From: Camellia lanceoleosa
Taxonomy: Eukaryota; Streptophyta; Magnoliopsida; Ericales; Theaceae
Direction of reading: 5' to 3'
Length of the DNA: 64,000 nt
Assembly (NCBI GenBank): GCA_025200525.1
Contig: CM045760.1
Span: 44,659,932-44,723,931 of the forward strand
Below the pieces are notes generated by a model, which ran no database searches, was not told the origin of the DNA, and saw nothing but the letters and a program-made list of their open reading frames with translations. Of the stretch, positions 33,086-45,383 are shown piece after piece; position 1 is the first letter of the stretch; every line of letters starts with the position of its first letter. Position numbers and translations under genes: made by a program.

Positions 33086-35372
33086 GAAGAAACTCTCTTC
33101 TTGGAAGAGGAAATTGTTGTCTTTTGTTGGTAGATTGACTCTGATCAAATCAGTCTTGTCCAATTTGCCTATCTATTTTCTTTCCATCTTTAAAATGCCA
33201 AAGGGGGTTGTCAAGTCTATTTTAAAGCTTCAGGCCAATTTTCTATGGGGAGGTTCTGCTACCAACAGGAAAGTGCACATGGTCAAATGGAAGGAGGTCA
33301 CAAAAAGTAAGAATCAAGGAGGTTTAGGAGTGAGGGACTTAGGTGTGGTAAATGAATGCCTGCTGCTGAAGTGGTGGTGGAGGTATGGCAGTGATGATAA
33401 AGCTCTGTGGAAATCTGTGATCTGCTCTAGGTATGGCAAAATTGGTGGGGGATGGACACCTACATTGAATCAGTCAGTAGGGGTCTCAATAGTTTGAAAG
33501 GATATCTCACAGCTATCTGTGGCTAATCAGCAACTGGGTGAATTTTTTGGAGACCAAGTCAAAATCATAGTTGGCAATAGGAGGAGAAAAAAGTTCCGGT
33601 ATGATTCCTGGTTAGGTAATAGAGGTTTGAAGGCTGAAGTTCCTAGATTGTTTAGTTTATCCATGGAAAAGGAGAATTCTCTGCAACAGATCAGAGCAAA
33701 GTTTGGTGCCTTAGAAAGATGGCAGCTTCAATTCAAAATGAATCTCTTAGCTTGGGAAAAAGAGGATTTGTAGAGGTTGTTAGGCATGTTGGTCTTATCT
33801 CCTTGTTTCAGAGTTGGTGTTGAGGACTCTTGCTCTTGGTTAGCAGAGAGGTCAGGGTAGTTTTCAGTTGCTTCAGTGTGGAGGTGGAGGGTTGTACCTA
33901 GTGGGCCTGGTCTGGCAGTCCCAGCAAGGGCGTGGGTGAGTTTGGCCCCTCCAAAGATGTAGTTTTTTTGTTGGTTGGCTTGGCGAGGCAAGGTTAAAAC
34001 CTCAACCTTCCTTCAAAGAATTGGGGCTTTTGAAGTGAGTGCTAATAATCTATGTGTTTTCTGCCAAGTTGAGATGGAAACTGTTGTTCATGTGCTTCTG
34101 TTTTGTCCTCTGGTGTGAAAGTGCTGGTCTCACATGATAGATTTGTGGGATCAGGTTTGGGCTATTCCAGGTTCTGTAGAAGGCTTGCTACAGTGGTAGA
34201 ATGATGACAGGTTCAAATTCAAGTCTTGGGCACTCAAAGTCTGGCAGATTATTCCCTCTGTTGTCTTATGGTCAGTATGGAAATTGAGAAATCAATGCTT
34301 ATTTAAGGGTGCTCATCCTGACCTCCAAGAATTTTGTGAAAAAGTTAAGGTGCAGGTAGCTTTATGGTCCAAATGGCACTTGAAGGTAGATTATTCAATT
34401 TAAGACATAGTATCCAATCTCTACTAGATCATGTTGTAATGAGGTTCCAGTAGATTAGAGGTTTGCTGATCAAAAATCTGTTGTAGTTGGCTGGGTCCTT
34501 TGGGTATTGCTTCTGTTGGAGTTGGTTTATTGGGCTTAGAAACATCTTATTGGCAGCAAGTATGTGCACAAGGTTGAGGTGGGGTGCAGGACTTTTTTGT
34601 CTAACTTAAATCAGACCAGGTTTTCAATAGTGGGTTTTGTCACTAAGTGTAAATTTGGGTAGCTGCTGGTGTTTTGGTTGGAAGGACATGAAGGGGGCAT
34701 TTTTTGTGTTGCTCATCTGATTGAGGGGTTGTTGGTAGTTTATCTGGTTTGTCACTGCAAGAATTTGCTGGAATTTACTGGGGGAGGAGTCAAATTCTGT
34801 TTCTGTGTTTATATGGGCTAAACAATGGATTGAGTTCTTGAATGGTGTCACATTGGCCTGCTATTGCTGTGATGTTCTTCTGCTTTATTAGAGCTTGTTA
34901 TTGATGATCTATTCTATAGCATGTGCTGACTTGTTCTGTGCATTAGTGTTGTTCTGTTTTTGTTCTGTTCAGTCTCTTTTTTTTGCTGTCTCTTAATTGA
35001 GTGATCTGTGTGATTATTTGGTTTACAAATTGGAGTGTGGTAGTGCTGAGTATGTCTGGTTTTGTTGTTCTGCTGATGGTTGGATGCTGTTGGAGTCTCA
35101 ATGACTTGGTGTTGTTTTTTTGCATTGGTTTGCTGTGTGGGTAATGCTGTGGTTGGTTTGTTTTGCTGTTGATTTTGTAGCAGCCTTTGTTCCTTTGTTT
35201 ATGTTTTGTTTGTTCCCTCTTTGGTTGGTTTCTCTCCAACCTAGTTAGGTTTTGGGAGGCTTGAGTTGATGCTTTTGGCTCTTGTCTTCCCTCTTTGTTG
35301 ATGTATACCAGGATGTATTTTGTTTTGTTATCATCGATAAAGAGTTTTTTGCTGATAAAAAAAAAAAAAAAA
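33086..35372 (+). mobile_element. 5'-truncated L1-type LINE with a 16-bp target duplication
   Basis: The direct repeat ACTGTGTGGAGTTTCA at 33070-33085 and 35373-35388 brackets it, with a poly(A) run at the right end preceded by GCTGAT. Coding starts inside the reverse transcriptase region: LSSWKRKLLSFVGRLTLIKS, LPIYFLSIF, FLWGGS and GGLGVRDLG..N..LL.KWWWR. Several stops and frame changes follow, then the zinc-finger region (CVFCQVEMETVVHVLLFCPL), and VLWSVWKLRNQCLFKG with KVQVALWS near 34260-34380. The non-coding tail contains CCAACCTAGTTAGG. It is dead on arrival by 5' truncation and now further mutated. Confidence 0.93.
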
Positions 35373-35388
35373 ACTGTGTGGAGTTTCA

Positions 35389-36000
35389 AAGTTTCGACAT
35401 ACATATGCAAACTAAATATTAATATCACCAATCAATATATATTATCTAATAATTTACTTCTTAAAATAATTTTCACTCACATGAAAAAGGAAGACCTTGT
35501 GCCATTGAATAATAATAATAATAATATCAAATAAAATAAAATAAAATTAGTAGGCATCATGGCATATATTTTTTTCATGAAAAATGCTCGAAACACTTAA
35601 TTTATCAAATAATAATAATAATAACAAATAAAATAAAATTAGTGGCAGAGACTTGATCAAGTGGGCATCATGCCATATATATATTTTTTTTTCATGAAAA
35701 ATGTTTAAAACACTTAATCTATCACTCCTAAAATCACCCCTAATGATGTATTTGATAAGTATCAAATTTTAATTTGTCAAATATTTTATCATATGGAGTC
35801 TAACCTTAATGCCACATTATTAAAAGTCATTTAAGAGTGATAAATTAAAAATATGTAACATTGCTATCTTGTTTTAAGATATGTAACATTGTTATCTTGT
35901 TTTATACATATGCTTCCCTTCTCTTTATCTACTTTTTATTTCACTTCATAAAATCATGACAAAATGGGCTTATCATATTTGTTTCGTAATCAATCCTTAG
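35389..36000. repeat. AT-rich spacer with a tandem repeat of about 110 bp
   Basis: 35505-35720 holds two copies of an (AATA)n tract followed by GGCATCATG.CATATAT and TTTTTTCATGAAAAATG. 35850-35900 repeats ATATGTAACATTG.TATCTTG. No coding. Confidence 0.6.
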
Positions 36001-38340
36001 ACTGTGTTTGTTTGAAAAGATTTGATGAGAAAATAAAAAGGAAAAGGGAAATAGAAAGAAAATGAAAAAGATTTAAAAGATTTGAATTTCAAGTTATGTT
36101 TAGTTGAATTGAGAAATGTAGAAATAAAAGAGTCTGAGTAAATCTAAAAGACAAAAAGTGAAATTGTATTTTCCTCTCACTTTCTTTTCCCCTGTGCTTT
36201 CTATTATAACTAAAAAAAAAAAAAAAGATTGGATTTCATTTTCTCTTTTCATTTCTCTCATTAAATCCTCCTACCAAACACAACCTTTGTCTACCATTTT
36301 ATTACCTACCACTTTAGATTGTGTTTGGTTTGAGGATTGGATGAGAGAAATGGAAAAGAAAAAGGAAATGCAATCTGCTTGTTTGATTATAATGGCGAAA
36401 AATTGAAAAACCCTCGAGATATTAATTTGTGATTATGTTTCAATTTTAAGTAGTGAATATCAGTTCCAATCAAACAATCAACAACAAATCGGCACAACGA
36501 TTTAACATGAAAAAAATCACAACATCTCCAATTGTGATAAAAAATCACAAGTCAAAGCCACAAAATAATCCACTAAAAAAACGAAAAGGAATTACATATG
36601 AGTATCCTCAATTACCTAACGAAAATCCACGCCCGAATTAAACCAAAGTCAGTGTGCGTCTTTCACCACTGTCTTCACCTTAGAATTGCTTTGTCCAACG
36701 TTAAATCCATGAAAATAAGCCAATTCGAAATCCACCAAAGTTTCAAGCTCAAATTTTTCAGAATTCACCAAAGAACACCTCTCTTTTTTGTGAATGAAAT
36801 AATAAAAACAAACCCCTTAATGATGTCAATATGAAACTCGTAGATCTATCGACCACACTCAAATCATCACGAAACAGTGTATAAACATCCTCCAGTATAG
36901 AAAACCTTGGTAGCTCTCCTTTCTGAGAATTTGGACGGGTTAAACCCCAAAAACAGCAAATAGCGCATTTTATACTAAACAGATTCACGAAAGATCACTC
37001 GAGCACACACTTTACCGCTCCAGCGGTGTAAGTAAAGGTGGTGTAAACATATATGCCAATGGCTCAAGCACAACATCCACCGCTAGAGCGGTGAAACTTC
37101 TCTCCTTGAAGTTCAAACATAGATAGAGGTACTAGATGAACCACTTCATCGCTCGAGTGTACAAATAACCGCTCAAGTGGTCAAACAATTTTAGCTTTGG
37201 ATTGGATTCGTATTTAAACACTCACAGCCTTATTGAAACAAAAGAGCGAATACAATTACAACTAAAAAGAATTTTGTCAAACAGAATTGCCAATTACAAA
37301 AACCTAACAAATGAAAAATGTGGGTGTAGATTTCCGACCTCACAACCAAAAGGGAAACTCAGTTGGAGAGCACCAGCAGAATAGATTAAGCCCAACAATA
37401 TGTAACAAGAAGATGAGAATCCGGCGATGGTTTGTCTACCTGGGGGCACTCCGACGATCAAGTCAGTAACAAATATCTCTCATAGATAGCAAATAGTACT
37501 TAAACTCACAAGAGAGAACTTACTTTTGACCTACGAGGGTGCCTTACTTTTATAACCAGTAGTGACCTGATCCCCTTAGAAGCCTCACTTCAATGGACTC
37601 AAGCTCAATGCTCATCCTGGACCCCCAGCTAGATAAAGATAGACTTTTCTTGAGCCTTATCTTTATTTAGATTGAGGTCCTCCTCTGTTCTAGGACTCTA
37701 GTCCCTTATCCGTTTATCTCGGGTTCTGGCATCTCTATAGATAACCTTGGCCGAGCCGAGATCATCTTGGCAGCGTAAACAGACCACTTGGCACCTCAGC
37801 CAACACTTCGGCCCTACCTTAGCCACGTGTTGTTATTCACAAAATACTTCCCAACAAAAAACATAAGAAAAAAGGAAGTGAGAGAGAAATGCAATCTCAC
37901 TTTTTATCTTTTGAGGTTGTGTTTAGTTGAATGATTTGATGAGAGAAATAGAAAGGGAAAGAGAAATAGAAAGAAAAAAAGAAAGAATTGATAGAATTTG
38001 AATTCCAAGCTACATTTGGCAAAGTTGGGAATTGAAAAAAATAAAGAACTTAACTGATTCCAAAACACAAAAAATGGATTGTATTTCCTCTTATTTTCTA
38101 TTCTCTTGTGTTTTTCATTATAACTAAATAAAAAATGATATTACATTTTCATTTTTCCTTTTCATTTCTTTTATCAAATCCTCTAACCAAACACAGTCTA
38201 AGTTCTTTTCTTTTTTCATTTCCCAATTCAACCAAACGTATCTTAAAATTTGAATCCTATCAATTATTTCTTCTTTTATTTCTATTTTCTTTTCTCTTTT
38301 CATTTCCTCATCAAATTCTCCAGCAAAACACAACGTTAAT
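36001..38340. repeat. Nested cluster of one MITE family with inverted ends
   Basis: The motif GTGTTTGGTTNGAGGATTNG recurs in both orientations: sense at 36005, 36318 and 37915; antisense at about 36265-36290, 38160-38205 and 38285-38335. The pairs suggest three elements (36001-36290, 36311-38205 and 37909-38335), the middle one interrupted by about 1.5 kb that includes an LTR-like stretch. Repeated as 55760-57890. Confidence 0.55.
37401..37856 (-). repeat. LTR-like sequence, antisense
   Basis: On the minus strand it runs TGTTGGGAAGTA...CTTGTTACA with a TATA box GGTTATAAAAGTAAGGC (about 37552) followed by a leader-like GTCAAAAGTAAGTTCTCTC. No matching second LTR, primer site or target duplication found. 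Probably a solo LTR or a fragment. The sequence 36410-37400 left of it is unassigned and has CCGCTAGAGCGG-type palindromes at 37000-37180. Confidence 0.45.
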
Positions 38341-38639
38341 ATTTTTACTATTCATTACTTTTGCTTTTTGTTTTTGTCTTTTCTAATTGTTTTGATCCAA
38401 GTGATTGAAATTAACTTTAATATTAAAAAAACACATTCATGTATTCTCTTTTGTTTGCTGATAAAACAAAAAAAAAAACAAAATAAAACGTTTACAGATT
38501 AGCCTTCTCAACTAAGTTAATTGACTCCCTTATTCCCTCCCCTTTGTTTTCTTCCCATACAGCATATGTTCCTCTACAATTTTTTTTTGGGTACAATATT
38601 CTTCTGTTATTCACTAAAGAGAAATGTCATATGTTGGGT

Positions 38640-39800
38640 AAATTACACTTAGTAACCTTGCATGTTTATCAAAACTTCCGCTTGGTTTAATTTTGAAATT
38701 CATTTTGGAAGATAAATTATTAAAAAGAGTTTTAAAATTATAAAACTTATTTGGTTATGAGTTTTGAAATTAGTTTTTGAGTTTTATATTTTGAAAGTAG
38801 TTTTTAAAAATTTATAAATTAAAAACTTCTTTAGTTAGGAGTTTTCAAAACTAGTTTTTAATTAGAGTTTTTTTGGGTCTTGTATTTTTTTTTTTTTGTT
38901 GTATAGTCAAAACTTTTTACAATATTATAGTCAATATTGTTTACTTTTTTTTATATACGTAATCAAAACTTTTTACAATATTATAGTCAATTTTATTTTT
39001 ATTTTTTTATTGTTATATATATATATATATTCGTTTACTTCTTTTACATACGTAATCTAAATGTACTTTGTAAATAGATCTAATATAGTCTATATGATAG
39101 AGTTTCATATGTATATACTAGTTTGTAAGAACATTTTTAAAATTTTAAAACTGCTTTTTTGATTTATATTTACTCAATCTACATACATTTAAAACGTTTC
39201 ATATTTATTATATTTGTTTTTCATTTCTTCACATTTTGTTTGCTGTTTACGTATATTTTTTGGATTGCCTATATATATCTAAAACATAACAAATTATTTG
39301 GACATTACTTAGAAAAAAATTTCAAAATCGCTTTTCTTTCTACTACACATCAATCAATCATGTTTTCTCCTTCCTCTCTCTTTCTCAATCACATATTCTC
39401 TCACACCCATCTACTCAACTATAATAAAATATCAAATCACCCTAAACTCCAAAACTCTAAAATTATTTTCAAAATATAGAATCAAACAAATTTTCTAATT
39501 TTCTAAACTTTCTCTAGAAAATTATTTTGGAAATAATATCTCAAAACATAAACCAAAAAGGCCGAATTTAAAATTTTTTTGATTATGAGTTTTGAAAAGA
39601 GTTTAAAAATTTAGAACTTATTTGTTTATGACTTTTGAAAAAAGTTTTAGAAAATTTAAAACTTATTTGATTATGAGTTTTGAAAAGAGTTTTTAAATGG
39701 TGGAGTTGAATATATGTTTCAAAATCCAAAACCAAATACGTTTTTGGGTTTTGGGCTGTCAAATGTGTTTTGAAAAGTAAAGCAAACGGAGTCTTAGTTT
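38640..39800. repeat. AT-rich repeat with weak inverted ends
   Basis: The ends CTTCCGCTTGGTTTA (about 38677) and TAAAGCAAACGGAGT (39779) are imperfect inverse copies. The interior repeats TTTGGTTATGAGTTTTGAAA several times. Possibly a non-autonomous DNA element of about 1.1 kb. Repeated at 58193-59355. Confidence 0.4.
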
Positions 39801-40095
39801 GATCTTTTTACTTTCAATTGTAATTGTCAATCCTTTATATTTTAAATCAAGTTCCAATGTCATTCTTCCATTCATCTACAATTAATAAAGTTAATGAAAA
39901 TTGAAAGTAAATGAACTAAAGTGAGCTTTGGTGAAAGCGTCAGGATTAAAGTGAGATTTTAGCAAAAGTGTAAGGGTGCTAATGAGACAACAAAAATATA
40001 ACATATGTTTCAAATGACAAATTCTGTCAACTTTGTTAACGACAAATGGACGAAAATGTGAGATTACAATATGACTTAAAGTGTAAAAGATTGAC

Positions 40096-40264
40096 CTGTT
40101 TATGCTAGCAGATGATTTGGTGTTCATCTTAGTGCCAACCTAGTTGGGATCTTGATGGTTCACTGTGATGCTTTTTTCACTCTCTTTATTGATGTACGTT
40201 ATCATACTTTGTATATTTTTCATCAATAAAGTTTTCTTTTTGTTGGTCAAAAAAAAAAAAAAAA
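40096..40264 (+). mobile_element. 5'-truncated LINE tail
   Basis: It contains GTGCCAACCTAGTTGGGAT and ends GTTGGTC plus poly(A). Target duplication AAAGTGTAAAAGATTGAC (40078-40095) against AAAAGTGCAAAAGATTGAC (to 40279), with one mismatch. The same insertion exists in the second copy at 59656-59818, so it predates the large duplication. Confidence 0.85.
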
Positions 40265-40379
40265 GTGCAAAAGATTGACTGTTACAATTGAAAGTATAAG
40301 GTTAATAAGAATCAGATAAGCAATAGTAAGGAGGGTGGGGGTGCAACTAGGACAGTTGAAAACAGCCCAAGTATATTTG

Positions 40380-40905
40380 AAGCTCAGGAGCTGGAGCCCA
40401 GTTGTCGACCTGCATAAAACAAAAAGGGAAAGAAGAAGGTTAGGTTTTCAGCTAAACATGAGTACTTACACCCCAAAAGGGTCCCCTTAGTCTACTTCGA
40501 AGATATGGGCGTAGAGGGGCCTCAACAAGCAAAGCAGTGCCAAAAGCTGTAGTGTGGAGAGCAGCAATAGCAACCATCTCTCTATCAGCTTCGGGTGAGA
40601 ATGGGTTAGATAAAGGGAGGCATATATTAACTGAAGCCCAAGCAACTCTGAAAATGGGGAAAGTGTTGGATTAAATTACAATGGAAAGGAGGATGAAGTG
40701 CTTCACCAGATTATGGAGCTTGAGCTTGAGGATAAGCAAAGAATTGAAAGGGGGGAAACAAGTGAGGCATAAAGCACCTACTAATTAGGGAGAAATAAAG
40801 GAGTATCATCATTTTATTATGCAGTTATTAACATGGAATGTAAGAGGGTTGGGCAAGAAGGAAAAGAAAGGAAAGAAAGGTAGACATGGTGCTGTTACAG
40901 GAAAC
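40380..40905 (+). pseudogene. LINE fragment: ORF1 end and start of the endonuclease
   Basis: Near 40820 a frame reads MQLLTWNVRGLGKK, the typical start of plant L1 ORF2 endonuclease, and a frame just downstream reads VDMVLLQET, the next conserved motif, cut exactly by the LTR that starts at 40906. Upstream (40460-40760) is a degraded ORF1-like part. The rest of this LINE should lie beyond the right end of the inserted gypsy element, outside the window. Confidence 0.75.
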
Positions 40906-43900
40906 TGTAGACACCCCATTTTTTACTGTCCTCAAGACTTGGACGTCACCGTTTGAACACCCGGTGATCATCCATGTTTGTGTTCGTTTGGAGTTCCCGG
41001 AGGTCTCGGCTACGTGCCTTGCCTCAAGATCTCCGAACTCGACTGTTTAGTGTCTGGTTTTGCACCAAACACTTATGTTTTGCCTTGGATGGGCAGGGAA
41101 TGCCTTGTGAGGCATCCCCACATATGACTGGCCATGGCTAGAGGCCACCGGCTGGTATTGTGTTGCCATCGGCAATGTATATTGCCGGTCGGCATTATTT
41201 GTTGCCGGTCGGCAGTCTATTTTGTCAAAATGGCAATTTTGAGCAGCCGACTACTGTTCATCTATTTTTGCAGATATTTTAATACAGCTGTATGGCATTT
41301 TGTTCCCCTCCATACACGTGTATGGAGGGATGGCTTCTTGTTAGCTTCCTTGGTAAGCTTTACAAGATTGGCTTCTCTATAAGAGGAGCCCTTGTCTCTT
41401 GGCTTTAGGGTTAGACAAAAAAGGTTAGAAAAGTTGTGAGAGAAGCTCTGGTTCTAGGTTTAGGGTTTTGTATCTATCCTATATCTATATCTCTCATTCT
41501 CTTGTATTGTGTGTGTTTAGGCTTACTATTGCACACAAACATATAGTGTTACACCTTTTCTTGGTTCTTGAAGGGCCAAAGGTTTGTTCTTGAAGCTTTG
41601 GAGTTGTTTTGAGCTCAGGGAAGGGGCTGGTCCACCATTTGTGAAGAGGTTCTTCAAGGGTAACAATCTTACCCCTTTTTACCCCATTCTTGCATTCTAT
41701 TTTTGCCTATCTTAGAACTATTTTTGAGCTTAGTGTATAATATAAAAAAGTTCTATTTTTAGGCCCTCTAAATAGTTTGTTTAGAATGTTTTGTGGTTTG
41801 GAGGTGTTTGACCCCTCTTAAGCCTTGAGGGGCTCCATTTTGTGCTATTTTGGGTGAGCTCCGGGACTTTGGTGTTTGGGCCTCCTCACCACTGAAATCT
41901 TGAGGGATTTCAGTGGTAAGGATGGTGCCTTGAAGTCCCAAAGAAGGAGAGGGCCACCCCCTCTCCTTATTGTCCTTGAAAAGGGCCATTTTTGCCTCTT
42001 TAATGAGCACCCAGCTAAGCCTCATGTTGACCATGCCTTGGCTGTTATTTATGCTTATTTTTCCATGAGATAGCATTGTTGTATGTTGGTTTTGGTACAC
42101 CATGCTTGCTTACCATACATGCCTTGTAATGCCACTTTGTTGCCTTAACATGTTTTAGGTTGTAAACCATTGTTCTAGCATGCTTTAGGCTTGGCTTTGT
42201 GAAGCTTTCATGTTGATTTTGCCATGTTTAAGGTCTGTCCTTAGCCATTTTGGTCGGCCATGACATGCAATGCATAGTCCCTTTACATTTTGGCTTGTTA
42301 GCCTTAAGTGTGTGAATGTGTAGCATGCATTACTTGCTTTGATTTGGTGGTTTGGAACCACCCAACATGCCATTTCAGTCCTTATAGCATGCTCACATGC
42401 TTGCATTTCATAACTCTTTTGATGCTCCAAATGTTTGTGTTGTATGCTCCATGTTAAGCATTGGTGTATGCCTTTATACTTGGGCCACTTAGATGCCATC
42501 TAGGTGTTCCTTGGGTGTTGTCTAGGCTTGCCTTAGACTTGTTTTAAGTCCTCTTAGCCTTGTGAGGCTTGGTGGACTTAGTCTTGGTTTAAGCCTCTTG
42601 GCTTGTCTTGGGTTTTTGGCCTTGTTTGCATGCCTTGTTAGTCTTGTTTAATTGGTTTAGCACCTTTTGTAACATGATTTTCAAAGCTTATCTTGCATGC
42701 CATTAGTCCATGTTATGCCTCTTTCAAGTGTGCTTGAGAGTTCCCCTTTTGTGCTTGAGTGTTAGCCCTTTGACATGTGCATGTGTGTATGTGTGTTTAG
42801 TCCTCATTTCATAGCACTTTGGCCACTGTTTTGGGCCTAATTAGAGCTGCCTAAATCATGTTTAAGTCCATCCTATTCTTGCTCGCATGCTTACCTTGCA
42901 TGTTTGTTTGCATGCTTGCATGTACATCTTGCATTCCCTTGTTGCATCCTTAGCTTATATGCCTAGGTTGCATTCCAACTAGCATGCATGTCTTGTTCCT
43001 TGATCTAGTGATAGGAATTGGGCTTTGGTTTGTTGGTTTGCATTGCATTTGACATCAACATGCACTACTTGGTCTCTTGGGCCATCACGCATGGAAATGC
43101 GCGATTGATGGTCTGAGAACTAAGAACCATGTCCCTTTGAGTCATACACATGATAGGGGACATGATTGGTGCATATATGGCTTGAATTGCATTGCCATGC
43201 AAAGCTCTGTCCTCTGTTGCTTTCAAACAGGTTCTGCAGGAACTTCTTGCCGATCGACTGCATAGAGTGCCGACTAGCAATAAATCGGTGGCCGATGGAC
43301 TCATTGTGTGCTGATGGACACCAAATCACAGCCGGTGATGATTCCCTCCAGCCGGTGGCACTCCTCAACATCCAGTAAGCACATCCTGAGACTTTGGTAG
43401 TCTTCAGAGGAGTATAGCAGGAAGCAGGCAACTTAGCATGGCGATGTATACGGCGGGGTGAGTATGCATTGCATCAGGCTCTCCTCCCGAGGCGGTTTAC
43501 TGTTTTCCCTAGATTAGTTCATTTGCTTAGCTAATTGGATGCCTGTAATATTTAATTAGCTTGAAGGTTAATTATCTATAATATTTATTTGGTCCCTCCG
43601 GGCGAGGGCGAATTTGTAATAAGTGTGGGTGCGTGTGTGCATGTCTTCTAACCCCCACTTCTTTCTTCCCTTTTATTTACCCGCTTATGATGGTAGATTA
43701 GAGCATGTTTAAATTAGCATACCTTATGCTGCATGCGTGCATCCATACATTTGTCTTGCATGCACCGGGCTCGGCGCATCATGCTAACTGCATTTGTACT
43801 TCAATTCCAAATTGAATACGTGCATCAATTGATCGCATTTCACATGCCATGTGTAGGTTAGCCGAGCCTACCCTAATTGCATCCTGTATGTGTTGCATTA

Positions 43901-44664
43901 GTCAATTTGACATGAACTAGGACCATGCATGTTTGCTAACTAGTTTATTGTTTTGGCACGGAGTACAATGTAAGTATTTTCATGCTTTAGCATACCGCAT
44001 GCGTGTGAGTGTTAACATGACAGCATGCTTACCATGTGGCTAATTGCTTATGTGAGATAAACTGTTTGATTGCCTGTGGGTGAAGGTTGGATTGTCTGAG
44101 TTGGAAAAACTCGTTGAAATCCGTATTTTAGCCTACTTGCGAGTAGCAAATTCCAAAGTGTTTTTCAAGACAAACGGATATGCAATGCTTATTTCCAAAT
44201 TAGGCAATCTAGTCTATACTTGTTTGCTGTGCGCATAACATAGTAATTCTAGGCTAATAACTGGAATAAGAGCACATAACGTTTTCAAAATCGGATATCA
44301 CGGTTAGTAGAGGCCGGTCTTCGGACCGGGCGAGAGGGGGTGCTCATAGCTGACCTTCCCCAATCGTACCCAAGTTCCCGAGCCGAGGCAACTTTGGTGA
44401 TGACGAACACGTGGCCTTTGGCACCGAGTCAGGGGTTTCCTAAATTTCCCCATTAAAACATATTTAGGCGGCGACTCTGCATCTAGCGAAGCAGTCCATG
44501 TTTGGCACTTCTTTCAAAATCTGTTTTTTCTCAAAACGATTTGCCAGATTTGGACTCTTTGGTTCAGATTTAGAACCGTGACAACAAATCGAGTCCGAAC
44601 TGTAGTAAGCCCAATATGAACAGAACGGGGGTTCATCCTCCCGGGACGTTCGGGGACGTCTACA
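40906..44664 (+). repeat. 5' LTR of the Tat-like element
   Basis: 3,759 bp from TGTAGACACCCC to GGGGACGTCTACA; the two ends are inverted copies (TGTAGAC/GTCTACA). A TATA-like box (CTCTATAAGAGG) lies at 41375-41386, with GCCGGTCGGC motifs upstream (about 41140-41220). The rest is unusually rich in GCATGC and CATGCTTG text and has no believable coding. A second cluster of GCCGATGG/GCCGGTGG motifs is at 43245-43365. The first 3.5 kb is repeated at 60460-64000. Confidence 0.88.
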
Positions 44665-44669
44665 GTTTC

Positions 44670-44686
44670 TGGCAACTCTGCTTGGG
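44670..44686 (+). other. Primer-binding site region of the Tat-like element
   Basis: TGGCAACTCTGCTTGGG five bases after the LTR end. It resembles the TGGCGACTC(C/T)GCTGGGG text found at this place in Tat/Ogre elements, which are thought to use tRNA-Arg. The sequence to 45383 is an untranslated leader without features. Confidence 0.65.
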
Positions 44687-45383
44687 AGTTTAGAGAGCTT
44701 GACTCGAACTCGTGATATCCTGTTTTGGCTTTACTTATGTGTCTCTTTGCATGACATGTGCATTGGTGCGCCTAGAGCACCGTGTTGGCCATCTGCTAAT
44801 CCTGAGCGGTTTGCCGGAGGCTTGACTTTGTCAAAGCATGCCATATGGCTGACCGGTTGCGGGCTCTGCCAGTATGGGAACACAAATCCCGATTTTACCG
44901 GGGCACCCTTTTGACCATTCGGCCTTGTGCATATCGAAATCCATAGTGACCATTCCAAACTAGGACAGATTGCTTACCCGATATAGGTTGTTTGAAACCG
45001 CTGCGTGCATAGTGAAACCCTAGCTCCTGACAAAATAGGACAGGGAAACCCTACCCCAACATAGGGGTGTATTGGCTCTCATTTATTTGCTATGTGCTTT
45101 TAGAGTGTATCTCTACAGGAACGCACGTATCAGTTTGCAAGTTTGGGTATCAGGCCTGAAGGCACCAGTATCAGTATTTGTGAGAATCAGTTATGTCTGT
45201 GGATATCCGATTCAGTGTTTTTTTTTTTGGACATTGATTTACGGGAACAAAGGATCGATAGAGTACTGATTGTTCTACGCACTGTGTTTGATCCGTTTTG
45301 GGCTGAAATGCTGCTTGTTTTTCCTTTCAGTTTAGAGAGTTCCAGAATAGTCAGTGTTCCCCCTTGCCGAGGCAAGACCTACG

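Noticed and set aside
36453..36641. Small open frame conserved between 36453 and 56008
   Set aside because: The whole 8 kb is duplicated, so conservation of the frame is automatic; the composition is not gene-like.
41876..43431. Several open frames on both strands of the Tat LTR
   Set aside because: They lie in non-coding LTR sequence rich in GCATG words, with no family motif.
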